A stretch of DNA of 17,882 nucleotides from an uncultured Gemmatimonadota bacterium (GCA_946887155.1 CAMPKM010000013.1:1-17882); one strand, 5' to 3'; counted from the stretch's first letter, positions 6,604-15,253 are shown. The notes: a model not told the origin generated them from the letters alone. Program-made: numbers and translations.

Positions 6604-8382
6604 ATGTCAAAAGGCGTTACCGTCTGGTTTACCGGTTTGTCGGGATCTGGCAAGACCACCGTCGCAACTCGTGTCCTTGAACTATTGCAGGAACGCCACA
6701 TATACGCCGAGCGCCTCGACGGCGACGTCGTCCGTCGGAGCCTGACTCGCGACCTCGGCTTTTCGAAGGAAGACCGCGACAAGAACATCGAGCGCGTCAC
6801 GTTCGTGGCCAAGCTGCTCACCCGGAACGGCGTCGTGGTCCTCTCGGCGTTCATCTCGCCCTACAAGCGCATGCGCGACAACGCGCGCGCTGAAATCGGT
6901 GATTTCGTGGAAGTGTACGTCCGCACGCCAATGGAGGTCCTGCTCGAGCGTGACGTGAAGGGCATGTACAAGAAAGCGATGGCTGGCGAGATCCAGGGAT
7001 TCACCGGGGTGAACGATCCATACGAAGAACCGGAAAATCCCGAGCTCGTCCTCGAGACGGCCAACGAGTCGATCGAGGAGAGCGCGCTGCGGGTGATCGA
7101 CCTGCTCGAAGAACGCGGCTATGTGCCAAAAGGCACGTCGGGCGCGGTGTCGGCGAAGGTCGACCGCTCCAGCGACGCCCGCAAGCTGGCAGAGTCCCGA
7201 AAGACACCTGGACCGAGCGTGCCCCATGGTGGTTCGCTGGTCAATCGCGAGCTCCAGGGCGATGCCCTCAAATCCGCGATCGCGCACGCGAAGGAACTGC
7301 CGCAGTTCACGCTCGACGAGCGCGAACTGAGCGATCTCGAACTGATTGGCGTGGGCGCGCTGTCGCCGCTGACCGGGTTCATGCGGCGCATGGACTACGA
7401 GACGGTCGTGGAAAGCATGCGGCTCTCGGATGGACTGATCTGGGCGATGCCCGTGACCAAGGCCGTCACGAAGGAACAGGCCGCGACCCTGAAGGAAGGA
7501 CAGGAGATCACGCTCGTCGACGAGAACGGCGAAGCGATGGCGATCATGCAGGTGACCGACATCTACTCGTACGACAAGAAGCGTGAGGCAGAGAAATGCT
7601 TCGGCACCACCGAGGACAAGCACCCCGGGGTGGCACGCCTCTACGCACAGGGAGACGTCCTGCTTGGCGGACCGATCCAGGTGCTTCGCCGGCCTGCGTA
7701 CAGCCAGTTCAATGACTACCGCCTGACGCCCATGGAAACGCGCAAGGCGATGGATGAGAAAGGGTGGAAGACCGTGGTCGCGTTCCAGACGCGCAATCCC
7801 GTGCACCGCGCCCACGAATACCTGCAGAAGGTCTCGCTGGAAACCATCGACGGCCTGATGCTGCATCCGCTGGTCGGCGCCACCAAGTCCGACGACGTGC
7901 CGGCCGATGTCCGCATGAAAACGTACGAGACGATTTTCGAGCACTACTACCCGAAGAACCGTTCGATGCTGGCCGTCTTCCCAGCCGCAATGCGTTATGC
8001 AGGACCGCGTGAGGCGGTCTGGCACGCGATCGCAAGGAAGAACTACGGTTGCACGCACTTCATCGTCGGTCGCGACCACGCGGGCGTCGGCAACTACTAC
8101 GGATCGTACGACGCCCAGACACTCATCAGCAGCTTCCCGGAACACGAACTCGGCATCATCCCGCTGAAGTACGAGCATACGTTCTATTGCAAGACGTGCG
8201 GGAGCATGGCGTCGACACGCTCCTGTCCGCACGGCAAGGAACATCACGTGATCCTCAGCGGCACCAAGGTTCGTGAAATGCTGACCAACGGTGAAATGCC
8301 GCCGGTCGAGTTCACGCGGCCGGAGGTGGCGAAGATCCTGATGGATGCCCACCAGTCCCAGGCCACGGCCGGCGCTCGCTAG
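6604..8382 (+). CDS. cysC-sat: Bifunctional APS kinase / ATP sulfurylase (CysC-Sat fusion)
   Basis: 592 residues with two complete enzymes in series. Residues 1 to about 180 are adenylyl-sulfate kinase: Walker A GLSGSGKTT (11-19), LDGD (38-41), FISPYKRMRD and GFTGVNDPYEEPENPE. Residues from about 205 to 585 are ATP sulfurylase: QTRNPVHRAH (395-404), GRDHAGVG (H492), HPLVGATKSDD and a C-terminal SGTKVREML. C529, C532, C541 and H547/H548 form a probable zinc site. Sulfate plus ATP gives APS, and a second ATP gives PAPS, the sulfate donor, in the cytoplasm. Kinase-first order matches animal PAPS synthase and is the reverse of the Aquifex-type Sat-CysC fusion. The ATG has only a weak GGA eight bases upstream. 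It heads a plus-strand unit with the next two genes. Confidence 0.95.
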   Translation: MSKGVTVWFTGLSGSGKTTVATRVLELLQERHIYAERLDGDVVRRSLTRDLGFSKEDRDKNIERVTFVAKLLTRNGVVVLSAFISPYKRMRDNARAEIGDFVEVYVRTPMEVLLERDVKGMYKKAMAGEIQGFTGVNDPYEEPENPELVLETANESIEESALRVIDLLEERGYVPKGTSGAVSAKVDRSSDARKLAESRKTPGPSVPHGGSLVNRELQGDALKSAIAHAKELPQFTLDERELSDLELIGVGALSPLTGFMRRMDYETVVESMRLSDGLIWAMPVTKAVTKEQAATLKEGQEITLVDENGEAMAIMQVTDIYSYDKKREAEKCFGTTEDKHPGVARLYAQGDVLLGGPIQVLRRPAYSQFNDYRLTPMETRKAMDEKGWKTVVAFQTRNPVHRAHEYLQKVSLETIDGLMLHPLVGATKSDDVPADVRMKTYETIFEHYYPKNRSMLAVFPAAMRYAGPREAVWHAIARKNYGCTHFIVGRDHAGVGNYYGSYDAQTLISSFPEHELGIIPLKYEHTFYCKTCGSMASTRSCPHGKEHHVILSGTKVREMLTNGEMPPVEFTRPEVAKILMDAHQSQATAGAR

Positions 8383-8385
8383 GCA

Positions 8386-9246
8386 GTGCCGAAGACCAAC
8401 GGCGAGCGCTTCGCCGACCTGCAACTGCATTCCTCTGCCTCCGACGGATCGGACCAGCCGTCGGAGGTGGTGCGTCGCGCGGCGCGCAAGGGATTTTCGG
8501 CCATCGCGCTGACCGATCACGATACCATGGAAGGCGTGCCCGAGGCCGCGGCGGAAGCCGCGGCCCACGGCATCGACCTCATCCCGGCCTGCGAGCTGTC
8601 GACGCTTGATGATGCCGAACGGCAGATCGACATCCTCGCCTACGGGATCGACATCGCCGACGCCGAGTTCCAGGCCACGCTGAACACGATTCGTTCCGGG
8701 CGGCTCGGCCGGGCGTTTCTCATGGTGCAGCGGCTCAACGAGTGCGGGTACCCGGTTTCGTGGGAGCGCGTTCAGGCCATCGCCGGCGGCGAGAACATCG
8801 GCCGGCCGCACGTCGCGAAGGCGATGGTCGAAGCCGGCGTCGTGCCGACGGTGAAGCACGCGTTCACGACGGAGTTTATCCTCGACGGCGGACGGTGCTA
8901 CGTTCAACGCGTGAAGATCACGCCGGTCGAGGCGATCGAGCAGATCCATCGCGCGGGCGGTGTCGCGGTCGCGGCGCACCCGGGACGCACCGGTCTCTCC
9001 GACGACGATGTCGCTGCCCTCGCCTCGTCAGGCCTCGATGGCATCGAGGTGCATTACCCGCGGCACTCGAAGGCGGAGACGGTCCGGTTCCTCGAGCTGG
9101 CGGGGCGGTTCGACCTCCTCGTAACGGGCGGTTCGGACGACCACGGTGACGTGAACGAGGGACGGCTCATGGGACGCGTGCGATTGCCCTGGCCGTTCGT
9201 CGAGCGTCTCAAGGAAGCGATTGCCCGGAGCGTCACGCGGCGCTGA
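8386..9246 (+). CDS. PHP-domain phosphoesterase, possibly 3',5'-nucleoside bisphosphate (pAp) phosphatase
   Basis: 286 residues from a GTG three bases after the fusion gene's stop, so probably translationally coupled. PHP-family metal motifs appear in order: DLQLHSSASDG (H15, D20), TDHDT (D44-D46), E70 in ACELS, H198 in AAHPGRTG, and GGSDDHGD (D251-H253). The usual first ligand pair is HxH; here the first position is Gln (Q13). The related Chromobacterium enzyme Cv1693 and the YciV/RNase AM group remove phosphate from pAp or nucleotide ends. PAPS-dependent sulfation releases pAp, so the position right after the PAPS synthase gene favours a pAp-recycling role. This remains inference; a short-RNA nuclease is the main alternative. 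Confidence 0.85.
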   Translation: MPKTNGERFADLQLHSSASDGSDQPSEVVRRAARKGFSAIALTDHDTMEGVPEAAAEAAAHGIDLIPACELSTLDDAERQIDILAYGIDIADAEFQATLNTIRSGRLGRAFLMVQRLNECGYPVSWERVQAIAGGENIGRPHVAKAMVEAGVVPTVKHAFTTEFILDGGRCYVQRVKITPVEAIEQIHRAGGVAVAAHPGRTGLSDDDVAALASSGLDGIEVHYPRHSKAETVRFLELAGRFDLLVTGGSDDHGDVNEGRLMGRVRLPWPFVERLKEAIARSVTRR

Positions 9247-9272
9247 GCCGCCCCGTCCTCATTCCTTTCCCG

Positions 9273-10775
9273 TTGCCCGACCCCGTCAGGCAGGATCCGC
9301 CTAACCAAGCCGGTTCCTTCCGCTGGCCCGCCGAACGGCCGCGGCAGACGCCTCCCGGCGGTGCACCCGTTACGCCGCCGGCGCCGCTTCCCTGGAAGCG
9401 GGTCGTCAAGTTCCTGCTCATCTGGGGAAGCGTCGGACTCGGCCTCCTCATCTATCTGCTGCCGGCACCGACCGGGCTCACGGTCGAAGGCAAGAACGCC
9501 TGGGCCATCTTCATTCTCTGCACCGGGCTCTGGGTCTCGAACGCCGTGCCTTTCGGGATCACGGGACTGCTGGCGATTGCGCTGCTCGCCCTCACCGGCA
9601 CCATGCGGACGTCGGAGGCGTTTGCGGCCTTCGGCAACTCGGCGGTCTTTTTCCTGATCGGCGTTTTCATCATCGCCGCCGCCCTGATCGAGAGCGGATT
9701 GAGCAAGCGTTGTGCGCTACTCTTTCTCCGGCCGTTCGAACGATCGCCGTATGCGTTTGCCGCCGGCATGATGTTCGTCGGCGCGTTCGGCACCCTGTTC
9801 ATGCCGAACCAGGCCACGTCGGCCCTGCTCTTTCCGATCGCGCTCGAGGTGGCGCTGGCGCTGCGCCTGGCGAAGGGGCGAAGCGCCTACGCCAAGGTCC
9901 TGTTCCTGTCGCTCGCGTGGGGGGCCATGATCGGGTCGAACTCGAGCTTCCTTGGCAGTACCCGCGCCGCGCTGGCGATCGGCATGCTGCAGGAAAAGCA
10001 CGGGATCGGGATTTCGTTCGGCCAGTGGGTCGTCGCGGGCCTCCCGATGGTCGTGCTGGGCTGTGCCATCGCCCCGCTGGTCCTGCGGCTCTGCTTCCCG
10101 CGCGAGGAAATCGCGTTTTCCGCGGCGCGGCAGGTGCTCGAGGATGCCGTGAAGGAGATGGGTCGCGCCGGACGGCGCCAGTGGACCGTTGGCGTCATCG
10201 TCCTTCTCACCATTGCCGCCTGGATCATCCTTGGCAGCCGCGTCGACCTCGCGATCATTGCGTTGCTGGGCAGCTTCGCCCTCTTCGCCACCCGTTGCAT
10301 CAGCTGGGACGAGGCGGAACGCCGCATCTATTGGAACATCGTCCTGATGTACGGCGGCGCGATTGCGTTAGGCATCGTGATCGACCGGACCGGGGCCGCG
10401 AAGTGGATCGTCGACGGAGTCCTCCAGGGCGCCACCATCCCACCGGCTCTCGCGGTGGCAGCCGTGGCCCTGGGATCGCTCATCCTGTCGGAGTTCATGA
10501 GCAACGTCGCGGCGGTAGCGGTGATGCTGCCGCTCGCTTTCAACCTCGCGACTCAACTGGGCGCCTCGCCGGTGGCGCTGACGCTGGCCACGTCCATCGG
10601 CGCCGGACTCGACTTCGCGCTGCCATTCAGCTCGGCGCCGAACACGATCGTTTTCTCCAGCGGCTACCTGCGCATGGTGGACGTGGTGAAGGCCGGTGGC
10701 GCGATGACCATCGTCTCGCTGCTGCTGGTGATGCTGCTGGTCTGGGTGTGGTGGCCGCTGCTCGGTCTCGTCTAA
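9273..10775 (+). CDS. DASS/SLC13-family anion transporter, probable sulfate permease
   Basis: About 500 residues starting at TTG 9273, 26 bases after the PHP gene. A proline-rich cytoplasmic tail of about 42 residues is followed by many hydrophobic helices arranged as two related halves. Family landmarks include WVSNAVPFGITGLLAIALL, IGSNSSFLGS and FALPFSSAPNTIVFSSGYL. In sodium/dicarboxylate or sulfate carriers the paired substrate loops carry SNT; here they read PNQ (178-180) and SNV (410-412). That leaves substrate uncertain, but the neighbouring sulfate-activation genes favour sulfate. No ribosome site precedes the TTG, and no ATG or GTG occurs in frame before the first helix, so the start is uncertain. 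The TAA stop overlaps the stop of the convergent gene. Confidence 0.85.
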   Translation: MPDPVRQDPPNQAGSFRWPAERPRQTPPGGAPVTPPAPLPWKRVVKFLLIWGSVGLGLLIYLLPAPTGLTVEGKNAWAIFILCTGLWVSNAVPFGITGLLAIALLALTGTMRTSEAFAAFGNSAVFFLIGVFIIAAALIESGLSKRCALLFLRPFERSPYAFAAGMMFVGAFGTLFMPNQATSALLFPIALEVALALRLAKGRSAYAKVLFLSLAWGAMIGSNSSFLGSTRAALAIGMLQEKHGIGISFGQWVVAGLPMVVLGCAIAPLVLRLCFPREEIAFSAARQVLEDAVKEMGRAGRRQWTVGVIVLLTIAAWIILGSRVDLAIIALLGSFALFATRCISWDEAERRIYWNIVLMYGGAIALGIVIDRTGAAKWIVDGVLQGATIPPALAVAAVALGSLILSEFMSNVAAVAVMLPLAFNLATQLGASPVALTLATSIGAGLDFALPFSSAPNTIVFSSGYLRMVDVVKAGGAMTIVSLLLVMLLVWVWWPLLGLV

Positions 10776-12577
10776 CGAACCCGTCGCCGACCGTCCAGGA
10801 GCCGTTGCAAGCCAGGAAGCACAGCCCGACCGGACACGCTGTCGACATAGTTGATTGTTTCCGCCGAGTCGTCGCGCCAGCGATACAACTCCTCTTCATC
10901 GCCCGCGAATCGCATCAGGTGCCACTCGCTGTTCAACACCCCATACACCTCACCGTGGCTCGCGCGGCGCGTCGCCGGTTGGTTGATCATTCGGCTGGAC
11001 ATGAACAACACGTAAGGATCCCCGTCATCGGTAAAGGACCTCGACATCAGGGACCGTCCCGGGATCGCCGAGTCTGAGATCCCCGCCGCGTCGATGATGG
11101 TTGCCGGAATGTCGGCCGTCGTTGCGAGTCCCGGCACGCGCACGCCCGCCGTTATCCGATTCGGATAGCGAAGCACCAGGGGCACGTGAACGATTGGCAG
11201 ATAGAGTCCGCTCCCGTGCTTGAATTCGCCATGTTCGCCGAACAGCTCACCGTGGTCGCTCGTGACAATGACCAGGGTCCGGTCCAGGTCGCCGCGCGAC
11301 CTCAATTCGGTGAAGAGGGCACCGACCACCGAATCGATCCACGCGATCGAGCCGTCATACTTGTCGACATTCGTTGCGCCGGCATTGAACCGGTCCGAGT
11401 ACGGCGTGGCGTATGGTTCGTGCGCGTCGAAGATGTTGAGCGTTGCGAACCATGGATGTTTTGTCCCGACGAGATCCCGCCAGGCAAGGAACGAGGCGGT
11501 GACCGCCGGGGCGCGCATCCGGTCCGGAGTAATAGGAGTCTGGGCACGGAGGTCGAAGCGCGCGATCGAGCGAACCATGCGCATGGGATCGCGAGTGACG
11601 ATTCCGCCGATGATTCCTCGCGCCAATGGCGTCTGGGTCAGCGTCGTATTCCAGACGATCTGGTCCAGGTCGTCCGGGTACGTCACATAACGATGGAATC
11701 CCGCCGCCAGGCCGGTTTCGGGACCTGCCCAGCCGGCATTGCCCATGAATGCACCCGTGAGATAACCGTGCTGCCGCAGCACGGTGCTCACTCGGGGGAG
11801 ATCGTCATTGGCGCGGCGAAGGTAACTCGCTCCCGTTTCGTGCCCCCACACCCCGGTGAGCAACGAAGCGTGCGAAGGCAGGGACCACGACGAGGGAGTA
11901 AATGCGTTGTCGTAGACGATGCCACTCGCAGCCAGTGAATCGATCGCCGCGGAAGTCGGCCGCTGGTAGCCGTAGAGGCTCAGGTTCGCGGCGCGAACCG
12001 TATCGAGAATCAGGAGCAGGACGTTCGGTGCATCCTCAGGCGCAGTTCGCGTTGCGCCAAGCGCGCTGCGTTCCTGCCACCACGAGAAAATGTGCGGCAA
12101 GCCACCATTCAGGACCAGCAGCAGCGCCATGACCGGTCCAGCACGGCGTGTCAGGCGCTGGAGGACTTCGGGGCGGAGTGTGCACCATCTGGAGACTTGC
12201 CACCCCATGCCTGCCGCCAGGACGACGAACGCCAATGGATGAATGCGGCGATACAACAGCAGGATCGAAAAGGCCGCGAGTCCGGCAAAGACTCCGTGAA
12301 CCGCGCAATAACCATTCGGGAGTCTGACAAACCTGAAGATGAGGGCTATTGGTACCGCCAGTGCGAGGAACACGCCAACGTAGGCAATGGGCGCCGTGAG
12401 TTCGAACAGCGGCGTCGTGCCCGTGAAGGCGTGTAGCACATGTTGCCGGAAGTTCACGACGGTCACGTGCCCAAACGCCGCAACGATCGCCCAGGCCACG
12501 GCAATTGCCATGACCCTGACCGGCGAAAGGCCTGTATCGCCGCCGTGATTCGCGGCCGGGTTCGACACGGATGTCAC
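10772..12577 (-). CDS. Membrane-anchored sulfatase/alkaline-phosphatase superfamily enzyme with Ser-type active site
   Basis: 601 residues from GTG 12577. Residues 1 to about 165 hold several hydrophobic helices; the rest is an extracytoplasmic sulfatase-fold domain. Visible motifs are LILDTVRA (D192), SSWSLPSH with S232 at the nucleophile position, and TSDHGELFGEHG (D441, H442). Classical sulfatases carry Cys-X-Pro-Ser-Arg for formylglycine conversion. Here it is Ser-Leu-Pro-Ser-His, without the Arg, so a true formylglycine sulfatase is doubtful. A phosphotransferase or phosphodiesterase like the LTA synthase or phosphoethanolamine-transferase relatives is possible. Context among polysaccharide and PAPS genes suggests a role in modifying a surface glycan. 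It converges on the transporter gene with stops overlapping at 10772-10775 and diverges from the second cysC. Confidence 0.82.
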   Translation of the reverse strand: MTSVSNPAANHGGDTGLSPVRVMAIAVAWAIVAAFGHVTVVNFRQHVLHAFTGTTPLFELTAPIAYVGVFLALAVPIALIFRFVRLPNGYCAVHGVFAGLAAFSILLLYRRIHPLAFVVLAAGMGWQVSRWCTLRPEVLQRLTRRAGPVMALLLVLNGGLPHIFSWWQERSALGATRTAPEDAPNVLLLILDTVRAANLSLYGYQRPTSAAIDSLAASGIVYDNAFTPSSWSLPSHASLLTGVWGHETGASYLRRANDDLPRVSTVLRQHGYLTGAFMGNAGWAGPETGLAAGFHRYVTYPDDLDQIVWNTTLTQTPLARGIIGGIVTRDPMRMVRSIARFDLRAQTPITPDRMRAPAVTASFLAWRDLVGTKHPWFATLNIFDAHEPYATPYSDRFNAGATNVDKYDGSIAWIDSVVGALFTELRSRGDLDRTLVIVTSDHGELFGEHGEFKHGSGLYLPIVHVPLVLRYPNRITAGVRVPGLATTADIPATIIDAAGISDSAIPGRSLMSRSFTDDGDPYVLFMSSRMINQPATRRASHGEVYGVLNSEWHLMRFAGDEEELYRWRDDSAETINYVDSVSGRAVLPGLQRLLDGRRRVR

Positions 12578-12654
12578 GCGCGAATCGTCAGATATGGGAC
12601 CCTCGAATGCCCGGGGGGTGGGGTGTCAAATTACATTCGATGGGCGGACCTCGC

Positions 12655-13335
12655 ATGGCCTCCGGCCCGTCCAGAGCGCGATTCAACAGACTGTCAATCC
12701 ATTCCGTGCTTTCGACGCCACTCCATCCCACGCAACAACCGGGCCCACAGGGCGCCACCCTGTGGTTTACCGGGCTGCCCTCGTCAGGCAAGTCGACGAT
12801 CGCCCGGGAGGTGTTTCAGCGCCTGCTCGACCGGGGCCTGCCCGTGGAGCTGCTCGACGGCGCGGAGGTCCGCGAAAGCCTGTCCCGCGGCCTGACGTTC
12901 TCCCGCGAGGATCGGGAGGAACACATTCGCCGCATCGGCTATGTCGCCAAGCTGCTCTCCCGAAACGGCGTGATCGCCATCTGTGCGGCGGTGTCCCCCT
13001 ACCGCGCGACGCGGGAAGAGGTCCGCAGGAACACGGCGCGCTTCGTCGAGATCTACGTCGAGTGCCCGGTTGAAGTGGCCGAGCAACGGGATAGCGACGG
13101 CTGGTACGCCCGGGCGCGGCGTGGCGAAGTCGAGGAATTCACCGGCGTGAACGCGCCGTACGAACCGCCCACGTCACCCGAGGTCCACGTCCATTCCGAC
13201 CGGGAATCGGTGGAGGACGCGGCGGCGAGGGTCATCGCGCGCCTCGAGGACCTGGACATCATTCAGCGCAAGTTAGATGAAGCGCGGGCGCAGGACGAGT
13301 TTCGCCGCCGCCTGGCGGCCCTGGGCTTCCAGTAG
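12655..13335 (+). CDS. cysC: APS kinase paralogue (CysC-like) with altered Mg/APS motif
   Basis: The core from 12754 is adenylyl-sulfate kinase: GATLWFTG, Walker A GLPSSGKST, FSREDREEHIRRIGYVAKLL, AAVSPYR and EFTGVNAPYEPPTSPE. It differs from the first copy: LDGD is LDGA, RDLGF is RGLTF, KGMYKKA is DGWYARA, and FISPYK is AVSPYR. Loss of the acidic residue in DGD could weaken catalysis or change substrate. The frame is open from ATG 12571, but that would overlap the start of the divergent gene at 12577. ATG 12640, ATG 12655 and GTG 12706 are all possible and none has a ribosome site; I chose 12655. Its stop TAG directly abuts the ATG of the amidotransferase gene, so the two are surely co-transcribed. 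Confidence 0.85.
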   Translation: MASGPSRARFNRLSIHSVLSTPLHPTQQPGPQGATLWFTGLPSSGKSTIAREVFQRLLDRGLPVELLDGAEVRESLSRGLTFSREDREEHIRRIGYVAKLLSRNGVIAICAAVSPYRATREEVRRNTARFVEIYVECPVEVAEQRDSDGWYARARRGEVEEFTGVNAPYEPPTSPEVHVHSDRESVEDAAARVIARLEDLDIIQRKLDEARAQDEFRRRLAALGFQ

Positions 13336-15252
13336 ATGTGCGGCATCGCCGGTTTCGTTCGCTCGTCAGGCACCACGGTGCCGGACGAGGCGCTGCTCCG
13401 GGCCATGTGCGATGCCATCACGCATCGCGGCCCTGATGACGACGGCCGCCAGCTGATCGGCGCGGCGGCGCTGGGGATGCGCCGCCTGAGCATCATCGAC
13501 GTCGCCGGCGGCCAGCAGCCCATCGCCAATGAAGCCGGCGACGTGACCGTGGTCTTCAATGGGGAGATCTACAACTATCGGGACCTTCGCGACCGCCTCC
13601 TGAAGGCGGGACACCGGCTCGCGACGCGCAGCGACACGGAGACGCTGGTCCACCTGTACGAGGATGACGGCGACCGGCTGGTCGACTCGCTGCGCGGCAT
13701 GTACGGCTTCGCGATCTGGGACGCGAACCGGCAGCGGCTGCTGCTGGGCCGGGACCGGCTCGGGATCAAGCCGCTGTACTACTGGCTGCGCCCCGACGGT
13801 CTCTCGTTCGCTTCCGAGCTGCGATCGTTCCTGGTCGACCCGGCGTTCACGCCCCGCCTGTCCGAGGAAGCGATCGCGCTATACCTCGCGTTAGGGTATA
13901 TCCCCGATCCCTGGTGCATCTTCGCCGGGGTGCGCAAGCTGCCGCCCGGCCACACGCTGGCCTGGACGCGCGAGCAGGGTACCTCGGTCACACGCTACTG
14001 GACGCCGGCACGGGACGAGGTGCGCATCGACCCCGCCGACGCCGTGGCCGAGCTGCGGCGGATCCTCGACGACGCGGTGCGCTCCCACCTCGAGTCCGAG
14101 GTACCGTTAGGCGCGTTCCTGTCCGGCGGCATCGACTCATCGACCGTGGTCGCCCTCATGGCGCGGGCCATGGACCGCCGGGTCCAGACGTTCTCCATCG
14201 GGTTCGAGGAACCGGAGTTCAACGAGGCCCCGCATGCGGCCCGCGTCGCCAAGGCGCTGGGCACCGACCATACGGAGCTCATCGTCCGGCCGGACGCCGA
14301 CCAGCTGGTCGAGGACGTGATCCGGGGCTTCGATGAGCCGTTCGCCGATTCCTCGGCGCTGCCGACGCTGCTGGTGTCGCACCTGGCGCGGGAACGCGTC
14401 ACCGTGGCGCTGTCCGGAGACGGTGGCGACGAACTCTTCGGTGGGTACACGCGTTATGCGCAGGTGAACGGCATGGCGGCGCCGGCGCCGGCCATCGCCC
14501 GTCGCCTGCTCCGCGGCCTCGCGCTCATGCGACCGCCGGGGGCCAAGGGACGTGCCTGGATGCTCAACGTGGGCAGCGGCGTACGTGGTCGTTATGCACG
14601 AACGGTGGCACAGCCGTTGTCAGTCGCCGAGGGAGGCATCGCGGCCGGGACGGTGGCCCGTCATCAGCCGTCGATCGAGCAGTTGCTCGACCCCTGGTTC
14701 GACCGGTTCGGCACGCGCGACTTCGTGACGCAGATGATGCTGGTCGACCTCGAGACGTACCTGCCGGGCGACATTCTCACCAAGGTCGATCGCATGAGCA
14801 TGGCCGTATCGCTCGAAGCGCGGGTGCCCCTGCTCGACCATCACGTCGTCGAGTTCGCGATGGCGCTTCCCAGCCACCTCAAACTGCAGGGCGAAACCGG
14901 GAAAGTGATCCTTCGCCAGGCGATCTCCGGCATCGTTCCCGATTCGGTGCTGCAGAAGCCGAAGCAGGGATTTGCGGTGCCGCTGGCGAACTGGTTCCGC
15001 GGGCCACTCAGGCACCGGATCGAGGCGCTGTCTGGCAAGGACGCACCGGTCGCCCAGTGGGTCGATGGGGACGCGATGCGCCGCGTGACGGCGGAGCACC
15101 TCGCCGGCCGGCGTGAGCATCCGGGGCTGATCTGGCGGCTGGTCGTGCTGAACGGGTGGCTGCGCGCGCTCGACGACGGGGCACTGGCCGGCCCGCAGCG
15201 CGTACATGACCTGCTACGCCGGACCGTTTCCGCGCGCGCGAAGGCGGGCTGA
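13336..15252 (+). CDS. asnB: Glutamine-hydrolysing asparagine synthase-type amidotransferase
   Basis: 638 residues. The N-terminus MCGIAGF exposes Cys2, the nucleophile of class II glutaminase domains; ITHRGPDDDG, RRLSIID and FNGEIYNY complete that half. The second half is the ATP-pyrophosphatase synthetase domain with SGGIDSS at 263-269, DEPFADSSALPT, ALSGDGGDELFGGY and later KVDRMSM and EARVPLLDHHVVEFA. Length and the segment YIPDPWCIFAGVRKLPPGH resemble amidotransferases found in exopolysaccharide and exosortase-A loci rather than housekeeping AsnB. Here it may amidate a sugar acid or make asparagine locally. The start is fixed by the zero-base junction with cysC and by Cys2. It ends two bases from the stop of the convergent gene. 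Confidence 0.93.
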   Translation: MCGIAGFVRSSGTTVPDEALLRAMCDAITHRGPDDDGRQLIGAAALGMRRLSIIDVAGGQQPIANEAGDVTVVFNGEIYNYRDLRDRLLKAGHRLATRSDTETLVHLYEDDGDRLVDSLRGMYGFAIWDANRQRLLLGRDRLGIKPLYYWLRPDGLSFASELRSFLVDPAFTPRLSEEAIALYLALGYIPDPWCIFAGVRKLPPGHTLAWTREQGTSVTRYWTPARDEVRIDPADAVAELRRILDDAVRSHLESEVPLGAFLSGGIDSSTVVALMARAMDRRVQTFSIGFEEPEFNEAPHAARVAKALGTDHTELIVRPDADQLVEDVIRGFDEPFADSSALPTLLVSHLARERVTVALSGDGGDELFGGYTRYAQVNGMAAPAPAIARRLLRGLALMRPPGAKGRAWMLNVGSGVRGRYARTVAQPLSVAEGGIAAGTVARHQPSIEQLLDPWFDRFGTRDFVTQMMLVDLETYLPGDILTKVDRMSMAVSLEARVPLLDHHVVEFAMALPSHLKLQGETGKVILRQAISGIVPDSVLQKPKQGFAVPLANWFRGPLRHRIEALSGKDAPVAQWVDGDAMRRVTAEHLAGRREHPGLIWRLVVLNGWLRALDDGALAGPQRVHDLLRRTVSARAKAG

Positions 15253-15253
15253 C

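Noticed and set aside
6682..8979. 765-residue open frame on the minus strand
   Set aside because: It lies wholly antisense to the CysC-Sat and PHP genes, which have clear family motifs; its composition is that of a GC-rich mirror frame.
9710..11077. 455-residue plus-strand frame
   Set aside because: It overlaps the DASS transporter in another frame and runs into the convergent sulfatase-like gene; rich in Arg and Gly with no domain.
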